DNA from: Romboutsia sp. CE17
GTDB lineage: Bacteria > Bacillota > Clostridia > Peptostreptococcales > Peptostreptococcaceae
Assembly: GCF_012317385.1 (NCBI RefSeq)
Contig: NZ_CP051144.1
Span: 434,001-498,000 of the forward strand
DNA: 64,000 nt
Reading direction: 5' to 3'
A model generated the notes under the pieces. The model made no database searches, was not told the DNA's origin, and was given only the letters and a program-made list of their open reading frames with translations. Within the stretch, counting starts at the first letter, position 1, and each line of letters starts with the position of its first letter. The translations under genes were made by a program, and so were the position numbers. Below, one piece after another: positions 36,133-45,221 of this stretch.

Positions 36133-37513
36133 AAAGAAGCATATTTCTATAAATAAAAAGTTAATATTAAATTTTAGTTTACCAATGATACTATTTATAT
36201 TAATTTTTTCAATAATAGTCAATATGAGCTTTAAATCAGAATTTGATTCCTATGTATTTTTGAAAAATAAAACAATAATAAATGAAATAAATAATGATAT
36301 TCATAAAGCTTATATAAATGATGAGTGGGATATGGAAATTTTAAATAACATAGGTGAAAACTTATTTAAGAATGGAATTATATTAAAAGTCTTAGATAAG
36401 GATAAAAATAATATATGGAATGTGTCAAAAAGATTTAAAGCAGATCATAGTGATGATTATAATTATGTAAAAAATAATATAAAAAAAGTAAATAAAAACT
36501 TGAAGAAGAGAATAGTGAAAGATGAATCACCTATATATGACGATAAAAATGAAGTAATTGGATATAGAGTTTTAATGTATGATAAAAATATTTACTATCT
36601 ATCGGATGATATAACATTTTTAAATGAAATAAACAATACTCTAATAGCGCTATCTGTATTACTTATATTAAATATATTAATAGTATCATTATTTGTTGCT
36701 AGAAAAATTTCAAATCCTATAAAAAAAGTTTCATATGTAACAAAGTCAATGAAAAGAGGGGAGTATAAAAATTTAGATTATACAGGAGAGATAGAAGAAG
36801 TTAATGATTTAATATTATCAATAAATAATTTATCAGAATCATTAAAATCTCAAGAACATATAAGAAAGAGATTAATAACAGATTTATCTCACGAATTAAA
36901 AACACCACTAACCAGTATGCATGGACATTTACAAGCTATGATTGATGGGATATGGGAAGCTACACCAATTCGTTTAGCTAGTATTGATAAAGAACTTATG
37001 AGAATAACATCTTTAATAGATGAACTTAAAAAATTAAATAAATTAGAAAATGAACCTATAAATAAATCGAAAGTAAATTTAAGAAATATAATATCTTCAA
37101 TAGTAATTAATTTTCAAGCTATTGCATTGCAAAAAGGTGTAAAGATAAGCACAAAATTAGATGATGTAGAGATTTATGCAGATGAGGATAAGTTATCTCA
37201 AGTAATAACTAATATTATATCAAACTCTATAAAATATAATAAGGTTGATGGAAATGTATATTTGAGTTTATACAAAAATGATAATAAGGTTTATATAAGA
37301 GTAAAAGATACTGGTATTGGAATAAAGGATGAAGATATACAATATATATTTGAGCGATTTTATAGAGGGGACAAGTCAAGGAGTAAAAGCAATGAAGGAT
37401 TAGGAGTAGGATTAACTATAAGTAAAATGATAATAAAAGAGCATGGTGGTGAAATATTGGTAAATACAAGTTTAGGAGAAGGAAGTGAATTTATAATAAT
37501 ATTACCTTTATGA
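36122..37513 (+). CDS. sensor histidine kinase (HAMP-HisKA-HATPase)
   Basis: Membrane kinase of 463 residues. TM1 at about 15-35, an extracytoplasmic sensor domain of about 140 residues, TM2 at about 172-192, HAMP (about 193-245), HisKA with His257 in DLSHELKTP, and a HATPase domain with N box NIISNSIKYN, G1 DTGIGIKDED, F box ERFYRGD and G2 GLGVGLTI. The frame extends to an ATG at 36104. However, GGAGTTGG at 36106-36113 sits 8 nt before the TTG at 36122, which overlaps the regulator stop by 11 nt, so I prefer TTG. The signal sensed is unknown. No terminator was recognised after it. Confidence 0.9.
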   Translation: MKNKKKHISINKKLILNFSLPMILFILIFSIIVNMSFKSEFDSYVFLKNKTIINEINNDIHKAYINDEWDMEILNNIGENLFKNGIILKVLDKDKNNIWNVSKRFKADHSDDYNYVKNNIKKVNKNLKKRIVKDESPIYDDKNEVIGYRVLMYDKNIYYLSDDITFLNEINNTLIALSVLLILNILIVSLFVARKISNPIKKVSYVTKSMKRGEYKNLDYTGEIEEVNDLILSINNLSESLKSQEHIRKRLITDLSHELKTPLTSMHGHLQAMIDGIWEATPIRLASIDKELMRITSLIDELKKLNKLENEPINKSKVNLRNIISSIVINFQAIALQKGVKISTKLDDVEIYADEDKLSQVITNIISNSIKYNKVDGNVYLSLYKNDNKVYIRVKDTGIGIKDEDIQYIFERFYRGDKSRSKSNEGLGVGLTISKMIIKEHGGEILVNTSLGEGSEFIIILPL

Positions 37514-37684
37514 ATGAAATTTTTATAAAGTGAGATATTTCTATAAATTACTTATTTAACCATGATTATTCCTATGATATATACTAAATTTTATGATATA
37601 ATTATAGGTCAGTATTAAAAATAAGTTTCACAGTTGAATGAAAAGGATATAATAAAATTTAGTATAAATTAAGCAGGTGATTAT

Positions 37685-39682
37685 ATGGAAAATAAATTCT
37701 TACCAATATGCAAGCAAGATATGATAGATAGAGGTTGGGAACAGCTAGACTTTGTATTAGTTACAGGTGATGCTTACGTTGACCACCATAGTTTTGGTAC
37801 GGCTATAATTTCTAGAGTATTAGAGAATGCAGGATATAAGGTTGGGATAATAGCTCAACCAAATTGGAAATCTACAGAAGATTTTATGAAATTAGGAAGA
37901 CCTAGATTAGGATTTTTAGTAAATTCAGGTAATATGGACTCGATGGTTAACCATTATTCCGTAAGTAAAAAACAAAGAGAAAAAGATCTTTATTCTCCTG
38001 GTGGGAAGATGGGATGTAGACCAGATAGAGCGGTAATCGTATATTGTAATAAAATAAGAGAAGCTTATAAAGATATTCCGGTAATAATAGGGGGTATAGA
38101 AGCGAGCTTAAGAAGATTTGCTCACTATGATTATTGGGCTAATAAAGTTAGAAAATCAATATTAGTTGATAGTGGCGCAGATTTATTAGTTTATGGAATG
38201 AGTGAAAAACAAATAGTTGAAGTTGCAGATGCTCTTAATAATGGATTTGATCCAAAATATATAAGACACATAAATGGAACGTGTTATATGGTAGATAGCT
38301 TAGAGGAAGTATATGATGATTATGTAATTCTTCCATCTTATAAAGAAATTTGCGAAGATAAAATTAAATATGCTCAATCATTTAAGTTACAATATGACGA
38401 GCAAGATCCATATAGAGGAAAGGTAATAGTTGAGCCATATGGAGATAAATATTTAGTTCAAAATAAACCTGAGAAGCCTTTAAATAGAGAAGAGTTAGAT
38501 GCAGTTTATGCACTGCCATATCAAAAAACTTACCACCCTATTTATAAAGAAATGGGAGGAATACCAGCTATAGAAGAAGTTAAGTTTAGTATTGTAAGTT
38601 CTAGAGGTTGTTTTGGAAGTTGTTCATTCTGTGCAATAACATTCCACCAAGGTAGAGCTGTACAAAGTAGAAGTCATGAATCTATAGTAGATGAAGCAAA
38701 ATATATAACTACTTTACCTGATTTTAAAGGATATATACATGACGTTGGTGGCCCAACAGCAAACTTTAGGCAAGAAGCTTGTAAAAAGCAAATAACTAAA
38801 GGGGCTTGTAAGCATAGACAGTGTTTACATCCAGACCCATGTAAAAATTTAACGGTAGATCATACAGATTTTATAAATTTATTAAGAAAAGTAAGAAGCT
38901 TACCTGGAATTAAAAAGGTCTTTGTACGTTCTGGTATAAGATATGATTATGTTATGGCCGATAAAGACAATAAATTCTTAAAAGAGTTGATTAAACATCA
39001 TGTAAGTGGTCAATTAAAAGTTGCGCCAGAACATGTTGCGAGCGAAGTTTTAGAATACATGCAAAAACCAGCAGGAAACACTTATGATAGATTTAGACAA
39101 AAGTTCTTTGCTATAAATGAGCAGTTAGGCATGAAGCAATACTTAATACCTTATTTAATGTCTAGTCACCCAGGTTCAGATTTAAATTCGGCTATAGAAC
39201 TAGCTGAATATTTAAGAGATACAAATTATCAACCTGAGCAGGTACAAGATTTTTATCCTACACCAGGAACATTATCTACAACAATGTTCTATACAGGAAT
39301 TGATCCTCTTACTATGAAGGAAGTATATATACCTAAGACAAAGCACGAAAAAGCAATGCAAAGGGCATTATTACAATATAGAGCACCTAGAAACTATGAA
39401 TTAGTTCACGCTGCTCTTATGGAAGCTGATAGAGAAGATTTAATAGGATATGGTCCAAAATGTTTAATAAAGCCGAGAGAATCTAGAGGTTATTCTCATA
39501 AGCCTAATTCTAGCAATAGAAAAATGAATAACAAAAATGGTAAAAGAGATAATTCGCATAAAAATTCAAAGAATAATAAAAGCGATAGAAATAGTAAAAA
39601 CTCAAAAAATAATGAGAAAAGGTCAAATAAGTCTAAAGATAATAGAAATACTAATAATTCTAGTAGAAGGAAAAAAAGGTAA
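37685..39682 (+). CDS. YgiQ-family radical SAM protein
   Basis: A 665-residue radical SAM enzyme of unknown substrate. The N-terminal region carries [10 protein letters not shown] (about 28-37) and [16 protein letters not shown] (about 140-155), typical of UPF0313/YgiQ. The 4Fe-4S cysteines are in [11 protein letters not shown] (first Cys at residue 309). A second Cys-rich patch, [14 protein letters not shown] (about 376-389), is conserved in the family. The last 60 residues are a low-complexity Asn/Lys/Ser/Arg tail, probably disordered and able to bind nucleic acid. The start ATG follows GCAGGTGATT. It is a single gene with a terminator. Confidence 0.92.
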   Translation: MENKFLPICKQDMIDRGWEQLDFVLVTGDAYVDHHSFGTAIISRVLENAGYKVGIIAQPNWKSTEDFMKLGRPRLGFLVNSGNMDSMVNHYSVSKKQREKDLYSPGGKMGCRPDRAVIVYCNKIREAYKDIPVIIGGIEASLRRFAHYDYWANKVRKSILVDSGADLLVYGMSEKQIVEVADALNNGFDPKYIRHINGTCYMVDSLEEVYDDYVILPSYKEICEDKIKYAQSFKLQYDEQDPYRGKVIVEPYGDKYLVQNKPEKPLNREELDAVYALPYQKTYHPIYKEMGGIPAIEEVKFSIVSSRGCFGSCSFCAITFHQGRAVQSRSHESIVDEAKYITTLPDFKGYIHDVGGPTANFRQEACKKQITKGACKHRQCLHPDPCKNLTVDHTDFINLLRKVRSLPGIKKVFVRSGIRYDYVMADKDNKFLKELIKHHVSGQLKVAPEHVASEVLEYMQKPAGNTYDRFRQKFFAINEQLGMKQYLIPYLMSSHPGSDLNSAIELAEYLRDTNYQPEQVQDFYPTPGTLSTTMFYTGIDPLTMKEVYIPKTKHEKAMQRALLQYRAPRNYELVHAALMEADREDLIGYGPKCLIKPRESRGYSHKPNSSNRKMNNKNGKRDNSHKNSKNNKSDRNSKNSKNNEKRSNKSKDNRNTNNSSRRKKR

Positions 39683-39706
39683 TAATAAAAATCTAAGAAG
39701 ATAATA

Positions 39707-39741
39707 ATAAAGGATATGAATGTAGTTCATGTCCTTTATTT
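39707..39741 (+). terminator. terminator after the ygiQ-type gene
   Basis: AAAGGATATGAA (39709-39720) pairs with TTCATGTCCTTT (39726-39737) with one G-U pair and a 5-nt loop. Confidence 0.78.
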
Positions 39742-39843
39742 AGTTATAACTTATTAATTATAAAATATAAAGTATACAGTAACTTAAAATACAATTGTAT
39801 ATATAAGGATGGTAAGTATATTTATAGAAAAAATCGACTTATA

Positions 39844-39872
39844 TTGACATTTATTTTGATTACATTTATACT
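39844..39872 (+). promoter_or_regulatory. strong sigma-A-type promoter for the ECF transporter operon
   Basis: Consensus TTGACA at 39844-39849, exactly 17 nt, then TATACT at 39867-39872. The roughly 60-nt leader holds no riboswitch that I can recognise. Confidence 0.78.
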
Positions 39873-39939
39873 AAAATTTGCGTGAATTTTAATCGTTAGT
39901 AGAAAACATAAATTAAATAAAATAGAGAGGATAATGTAG

Positions 39940-40491
39940 ATGAATAAAAAGTTATCAATAAAAACTATAGTTGCTATAGGTATAGGTGCTGCAGTTTTTA
40001 TGATATTAGGAAGATTTGGTTCTATACCAACTTTCATTCCAAATACTAATATAGAAACATCATATGCTTATTTAGCATTAATGTCAGTAGTATATGGACC
40101 TATGGCAGGATTTTTAATAGGACTTATAGGGCATGGATTGAAAGATTTAGTATTTTATGGATCACCATGGTTTAGCTGGGTAATAGCATCTGGAATAGTT
40201 GGCTTAGTAATAGGACTTGTATCAAGAAAATTAGACTTAGAGGATGATTTTGGAAAAAAGCAGATAATAATATTTAATGTAACTCAAGTTATAGCTAATA
40301 TAATAGCATGGTTTGTAGTTGCACCAAGTCTAGATATTATTATATATCTAGAACCTGCAAACAAGGTATTTTTACAAGGAATGATAGGTGGTATCTCTAA
40401 TATGATAACTGTTGGAGTTCTTGGAACACTAATATTATCAGCTTATTCTAACACAAAAATAAAGAGCGGAAGTTTAAGAATAGAAGAGTAA
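39940..40491 (+). CDS. ECF transporter S component (UPF0397 type)
   Basis: Substrate-binding membrane subunit of an energy-coupling-factor transporter, 183 residues, with five or six helices. The N-terminal VVAIGIGAA-like motif ([17 protein letters not shown]) is where S components contact the T subunit, and the [17 protein letters not shown] segment is typical of UPF0397 proteins, often listed as riboflavin-type S components. The vitamin or other ligand is not proven by sequence, and no riboswitch is present to identify it. AGAGAGGATA lies before the ATG, followed by EcfA 21 nt downstream and then EcfT: a complete dedicated module. Confidence 0.86.
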   Translation: MNKKLSIKTIVAIGIGAAVFMILGRFGSIPTFIPNTNIETSYAYLALMSVVYGPMAGFLIGLIGHGLKDLVFYGSPWFSWVIASGIVGLVIGLVSRKLDLEDDFGKKQIIIFNVTQVIANIIAWFVVAPSLDIIIYLEPANKVFLQGMIGGISNMITVGVLGTLILSAYSNTKIKSGSLRIEE

Positions 40492-40512
40492 TATTTTAAA
40501 AAGGAGATAGGA

Positions 40513-42213
40513 ATGAAAAGAAAGATAATAGAGTTTAAAGACTACAGTTTTCGATATAGGGTACAAGCAGAGCCTACTCTTAAAAATATAAATCTAACTA
40601 TATATGAAGGAGAAAAAGTACTTATAGTAGGACCTTCTGGATCTGGTAAAAGTACTTTAGCTCATTGTCTTAACGGATTAATTCCATTTTATTATAGTGG
40701 AAAGGTATCTGGGGAGCTATTAATAGATGGTGAGAATGTAAATGATAAAAATATATTTGAATTATCAAAAATAATTGGAACGGTATTACAAGACCCAGAT
40801 AGCCAATTTATAGGTTTAACAGTAGGTGAAGATATAGCTTTTAAGCTTGAAAATGATTGTGTAGAGCAAAATAAAATGAAATCTATAGTAAAAGGTTGTG
40901 CAGAGCTAGTAGATATAGATAGCGAATTAGAATCATCTCCATATAAGCTATCTGGAGGTCAAAAGCAAAGAGTTACTCTAGCTGGCGTTACGGTAGATGA
41001 TGTAAAAATACTTTTATTTGATGAGCCTTTAGCTAGCTTAGATCCTCTAACAGGAAAAAGTGCTATAGAGTTAATAGATGATATAAAAAATAAAAACAAT
41101 AAGACTATGATAATAGTAGAACATAGATTAGAAGATGTTCTTCATAAAGATATAGATAGAATTATAGTTATGAATAATGGAGAAATAGTAGCTGATACTA
41201 CTCCTAATGAAGTTTTATCAACTAATATATTAAAAAACATTGGAGTTAGAGAGCCTTTATATATATCAGCTTTAAAATATGCAAATTGTAATATAACTCC
41301 GAATATGAACCCTAAAAGCGTAGAAAGTATAGATTTAGATAAATGTAAAGAAGAAGTAAATACTTGGTATTCGAGTATAGATGAAGATGTTATTAAAAGT
41401 AGCAATAAAACAATATTAGAATTAGAAAATATAAGTTTTTCATATAATGAAGAAAAGCAGATATTAAAAAATGTATCATTTAAAGTTAATAAAGGAGATA
41501 TGGTAAGTATTGTTGGTAAAAACGGAGCTGGTAAATCTACTATATCAAAATTAATATGCGGATTTTATAAACCGACTTCAGGAAAGATACTATTTAATGG
41601 AGAAGATATTGCCAATAAAACTATAAAAGAACGTTCAGAAAAAATTGGGTTTGTAATGCAAAATCCGAATCAAATGATATCTAAATCAATGATATTTGAT
41701 GAAGTAGCTTTTGGTCTTAGAGTTAGAGGATACTCTGAAGATGAAGTAAAAGAGAGGGTATATAAGACGCTTAGAATATGTGGACTTTATCCATTTAGAA
41801 ATTGGCCAATATCTGCATTAAGTTTTGGACAAAAGAAAAGAGTAACCATTGCGTCAATACTTGTTTTAAATCCTGAAGTTATAATATTAGATGAACCTAC
41901 AGCAGGGCAAGACTTCAAACATTATTCGGAAATAATGGAGTTTTTAGTAGAACTTAATAAACAAGATATCACTATAATAATGATTACTCATGATATGCAC
42001 TTAATGTTAGAGTATACTAATAACGTAGTTGTATTATCAAATGGAGAGAAAATAGCAGATGATACAGCTATAAATATACTAACAAATAATGAAGTTATAG
42101 AAAAAGCAAATCTAAAAGAAACTTCATTATATGAGTTAGCTAAAAAATGTGGGATAAAAGATGAAAAAAACTTTATAAAAAGGTTTATAGACTATGATAG
42201 GAGGGTTAGATAA
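40513..42213 (+). CDS. ECF transporter ATPase with two fused ABC domains
   Basis: A 566-residue energizing subunit equivalent to EcfA1 plus EcfA2 in one chain (YkoD-like). Domain 1 has Walker A GPSGSGKST (about 41-49), signature LSGGQKQR and Walker B LLFDEPLASLD. Domain 2 has GKNGAGKST (about 335-343), a variant signature LSFGQKKR and Walker B ILDEPTAGQD. Both domains look catalytically intact. AAAGGAGATAGG lies before the ATG. EcfT starts 2 nt after its stop, so the subunits are translationally linked. Confidence 0.93.
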   Translation: MKRKIIEFKDYSFRYRVQAEPTLKNINLTIYEGEKVLIVGPSGSGKSTLAHCLNGLIPFYYSGKVSGELLIDGENVNDKNIFELSKIIGTVLQDPDSQFIGLTVGEDIAFKLENDCVEQNKMKSIVKGCAELVDIDSELESSPYKLSGGQKQRVTLAGVTVDDVKILLFDEPLASLDPLTGKSAIELIDDIKNKNNKTMIIVEHRLEDVLHKDIDRIIVMNNGEIVADTTPNEVLSTNILKNIGVREPLYISALKYANCNITPNMNPKSVESIDLDKCKEEVNTWYSSIDEDVIKSSNKTILELENISFSYNEEKQILKNVSFKVNKGDMVSIVGKNGAGKSTISKLICGFYKPTSGKILFNGEDIANKTIKERSEKIGFVMQNPNQMISKSMIFDEVAFGLRVRGYSEDEVKERVYKTLRICGLYPFRNWPISALSFGQKKRVTIASILVLNPEVIILDEPTAGQDFKHYSEIMEFLVELNKQDITIIMITHDMHLMLEYTNNVVVLSNGEKIADDTAINILTNNEVIEKANLKETSLYELAKKCGIKDEKNFIKRFIDYDRRVR

Positions 42214-42215
42214 AT

Positions 42216-43046
42216 ATGACTTCTGAGATGTTATCATATATAAAGAAAGATTCTCCTATACATAAGTTAACAGGAGCGACTAAGCTTATAGTATTTTTAT
42301 TATGGGCAATAGCAGCGATGATAACTTATGATACTAGATTATTAATAGGAATGCTTATAATTGGTTTAATTGCTTTTAAAATGTCTAAAATAAAGTTTAA
42401 AGAGGTAGCATTTGTTCTCTATTTTATACTATTGTTTTTACTTTTAAATGCAGTTATGATATTTATATTTTCTCCAGAGCAAGGAGTTCAGATTTACGGT
42501 AGCAGAACCGTTTTGTTTAAGTTATTTGGACCATATACAGTAACTTCTGAGCAATTGTTTTATGAATTTAATGTCATATTAAAATATTTTGCAACAATAC
42601 CAATGGCATTATTATTTATATTAACAACAGATCCAAGTGAATTTGCAGCATCTTTAAATAAAATAGGAGTAAGCTATAAGGCTGCATATGCAGTATCTAT
42701 AGCTTTAAGATATATACCAGATATACAAAGAGATTATAAAGATATCGCATTTGCACAACAAGCTAGAGGAGTTGATTTATCTAGCAAAGAAAAACTATTT
42801 ATAAGAATAAAGAATGCGGCATCAATACTTACTCCGCTCATATTTTCTAGCTTAGATAGGATTGATAAGATAAGTATAGCAATGGAATTAAGAGCTTTTG
42901 GAAATGGCAAAAAACGAACTTGGTATAAGAAAAAAGATTTTACAAAGAATGATTATATATCAATACTATTATTTATTTTAATAGTATTAATATCAGTATT
43001 ATTAGTGAGAGTAAATGGAGGAAGATTTTATAATCCATTTATATAG
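42216..43046 (+). CDS. ECF transporter T component
   Basis: Transmembrane coupling subunit (EcfT), 276 residues, with about five or six hydrophobic helices. The two cytoplasmic coupling-helix motifs are seen as AQQARGVDL (about 184-192) and AMELRAFGNG (about 224-233), the counterparts of the conserved Ala-Arg-Gly signatures. Its ribosome site is AGGAGGG at the end of the ATPase gene. It is the last gene of the module, and a perfect terminator follows. Confidence 0.92.
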   Translation: MTSEMLSYIKKDSPIHKLTGATKLIVFLLWAIAAMITYDTRLLIGMLIIGLIAFKMSKIKFKEVAFVLYFILLFLLLNAVMIFIFSPEQGVQIYGSRTVLFKLFGPYTVTSEQLFYEFNVILKYFATIPMALLFILTTDPSEFAASLNKIGVSYKAAYAVSIALRYIPDIQRDYKDIAFAQQARGVDLSSKEKLFIRIKNAASILTPLIFSSLDRIDKISIAMELRAFGNGKKRTWYKKKDFTKNDYISILLFILIVLISVLLVRVNGGRFYNPFI

Positions 43047-43049
43047 ATA

Positions 43050-43105
43050 AATAAAAAAGTCCTAAAATACACTTTTTATTAAATGTATTTTAGGACTTTT
43101 TTATA
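43050..43105 (+). terminator. terminator of the ECF operon
   Basis: A perfect 19-bp stem, AAAAAAGTCCTAAAATACA (43053-43071) with its complement at 43084-43102, and a 12-nt loop. Confidence 0.92.
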
Positions 43106-43218
43106 CAATTTATATATATATTTTATATTAAAGATGATAAATTAGATTATTTTTCTAAAAAAGAATAGTAGTAAAAATAAAATATAGTGGAAAAATAAAA
43201 ATAAAAAGGAGATTTAAT

Positions 43219-43419
43219 ATGAAAAAAGTTAATCAAAGTAAAAGAGTTTTAGATGAGAATCCACAATTAACTGATCTAGTTAATCATGGACAGACTTACA
43301 CAGAAATAACTAATATAATACAGGATGAAAATGAAGAGGTTAGAGGTAAATCTAATAAAAAGAAAGATGTAAAAGCGCCATCATACAAAGATACACATCC
43401 TTATAATAATAAATTCTAA
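43219..43419 (+). CDS. small hydrophilic protein of unknown function (66 aa)
   Basis: I do not recognise the family. The product is charged and probably largely unstructured: a basic N-terminus (MKKVNQSKRVL), a short helical stretch around residues 18-38, then a Lys-rich segment (GKSNKKKDVKAP) and THPYNNKF at the end. A good AAAAGGAGA ribosome site lies 6-7 nt before the ATG, and a terminator follows, which supports a real gene. There is no membrane segment and no cysteine. Confidence 0.6.
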   Translation: MKKVNQSKRVLDENPQLTDLVNHGQTYTEITNIIQDENEEVRGKSNKKKDVKAPSYKDTHPYNNKF

Positions 43420-43420
43420 T

Positions 43421-43467
43421 AAAAAAATAAGCCACTTAAAATATATTTAAGATGGCTTATTTTTTTA
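43421..43467. terminator. bidirectional terminator between the 66-aa gene and the permease
   Basis: AAAAAAATAAGCCACTTAAA (43421-43440) pairs with TTTAAGATGGCTTATTTTTTT (43446-43466) with one bulge. The poly-A and poly-T flanks serve both convergent genes. Confidence 0.85.
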
Positions 43468-43479
43468 TTTATTAATTCA

Positions 43480-44841
43480 TTAAGCTATATCATCTAATCT
43501 ATTGTCAAAACCTTCTTTTTTAGACATATAGTTATATACAGGTACTCCAATTAAAGTGACTATAACTCCACCTAATGACATTAAAGTGTTTGTCATTCCA
43601 GCGAAGAATAATTGGTTTAATACAACGAATAATCCACCACATATAGCTACTAATGGTATAAATGGATATAAAGGTACTTTGTAAGGTCTATTCATATTTG
43701 GATGAGTTTTTCTTAATTTTATAACTCCTGCAAAAGTTAATACATAGAATGACCATACAGCAAACATAGATAAGTCACTTAGTAAGTTGAATTGTCCAGA
43801 TAATGCATATAATGCAGATATAACAGCCATTATCATTGTAGCATTAGCAGGAACATCATTCTTATTTAATGCACCTATAAATTTATAACCTGGTAAAGTT
43901 TTTTGTTGAGCTAATGTATAAAGTATTCTTGGCCCAGTTAATAAGTAACCATTTATACAACCAAATACTGATATTAATATACCTATAGTTATTATTTGAC
44001 CACCAACTCTACCAAATAAAACTTCTGCAACAGCTGAAGCTGGTGAAGCAAATTGAGCAAGTTGATCTGCTGGTAATACGAATAAGTAAGCTATGTTTAT
44101 AACAACATAAACAGCCATAACTAAAGATAAACCACCAACTATAGCTTTTGGTAAGTCTTTTCCTGGATCTTTCATTTCTCCAGCTATTGCACCAACATTT
44201 ATCCATCCATCATATGCAAATAATATTGCTATTAATAATTGACCGAAAACTCCTCCAGCACTAACACCTTCACCTACAAGTGGAGTGAATATTGGGCTAG
44301 AGCTGTTTCCTTTAAATAATCCAAATCCTATTATTAAAACAAGCGGAATTAATTTACATATAGTAGATACTGTTTGTATAGTACCACTTGTTTTAGATCC
44401 AAATGAATTTATAAATCCTATAAATAATATAACACCCACAGTTAAAGCTATAACTAATACTTTATTATCTGTTTGTCCAAGTAATATTGCTGATTGTTGT
44501 CCAAACATAACTGATATTGCAGCTATAGTTGCAGGGAAGAATAAAACAGATTGCATCCAACCTGTTAAGAAACCTAATTTTTTACCATAGATTTCTTCTA
44601 TATATACCATCATACCTCCTGTTTTAGGTATTGCAGCAGAAACTTCTGCAGCTGTTAAACCAGCAGTTATAGTAACTATACCTGCTACTATCCAAGCGAT
44701 CATTCCAAGTCCAGGTGCTCCACCTGTTAATGTAAATACAGCTTGTGGTTTAAAGAATACACCACCACCTATAACCATACCAACAACAGTTGATAAAGCA
44801 GCAGCGAATCCAAGATTTTTTTGTAAGCTCTTGTTTTCCAT
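43480..44841 (-). CDS. APC-family amino acid permease
   Basis: A 453-residue permease with twelve predicted helices. The N-terminal helix-1 signature VVGMVIGGGVFFKP (about residues 19-32) is the unwound substrate-binding segment of the APC/LAT branch. EVSAAIPKTGGMMVYIEEIYGKKLGFLTGW (about 66-95) and FAYDGWINVG (about 208-217) follow the same group, which includes the serine/threonine exchanger SteT. The substrate is unknown. AGAAAGGAA lies before the ATG. A minus-strand promoter is visible at 44905-44932. The first part of the gene is relatively less AT-rich than its surroundings. Confidence 0.9.
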   Translation of the reverse strand: MENKSLQKNLGFAAALSTVVGMVIGGGVFFKPQAVFTLTGGAPGLGMIAWIVAGIVTITAGLTAAEVSAAIPKTGGMMVYIEEIYGKKLGFLTGWMQSVLFFPATIAAISVMFGQQSAILLGQTDNKVLVIALTVGVILFIGFINSFGSKTSGTIQTVSTICKLIPLVLIIGFGLFKGNSSSPIFTPLVGEGVSAGGVFGQLLIAILFAYDGWINVGAIAGEMKDPGKDLPKAIVGGLSLVMAVYVVINIAYLFVLPADQLAQFASPASAVAEVLFGRVGGQIITIGILISVFGCINGYLLTGPRILYTLAQQKTLPGYKFIGALNKNDVPANATMIMAVISALYALSGQFNLLSDLSMFAVWSFYVLTFAGVIKLRKTHPNMNRPYKVPLYPFIPLVAICGGLFVVLNQLFFAGMTNTLMSLGGVIVTLIGVPVYNYMSKKEGFDNRLDDIA

Positions 44842-45221
44842 TTTATAATTCCTTTCTGTTAAAAAATATTGTATGATTTATTACCTTTTTTAGGAACAAA
44901 TATAATTATAATACTTTTAAAAATAAAAACAATGTTTTCCTTAAATTTTCCTTGCAAATTTCGACAAAAAATATGGAATTATATCTAAAATATAGCAAAA
45001 AATGATTTTTATGGTGCAAATCAAGTATATTTATACTTGCTAAGTAACTTATTGTTATAGTTTTATCTAATATAGTAAAATATATAACTTAATTTATTTG
45101 GAAAAATTATTAAATTTAGATGCAAAACTGTATTATATATGATAAAAAGAAATTATAGAATAATAAAATATAGAAAAATCCACAATATAAGTATATAAAT
45201 ACTACGGTGAGGAGAAATGTT
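44842..45221. promoter_or_regulatory. 380-nt divergent intergenic region with permease promoter and an 18-bp palindrome
   Basis: On the minus strand TTGTTT (44932-44927) and TATAAT (44910-44905), 16 nt apart, form a promoter for the permease. CAAGTATATTTATACTTG at 45022-45039 is an 18-bp dyad with perfect 8-bp arms, a possible operator. No open frame or known riboswitch is seen. Confidence 0.55.

Noticed and set aside
39873-39939. Search for an FMN, TPP or cobalamin riboswitch before the ECF operon
   Set aside because: The leader is only about 60 nt and has no conserved riboswitch sequence.
40513-42213. Possibility that the double ATPase is an assembly fusion of two genes
   Set aside because: The frame is continuous, both ABC domains are intact and fused EcfA proteins are a known arrangement.
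44285-44590. Open frame of 101 codons on the plus strand inside the APC permease gene
   Set aside because: It is antisense to a well-supported permease, has no ribosome site and its product resembles no family; it is a by-product of codon bias.
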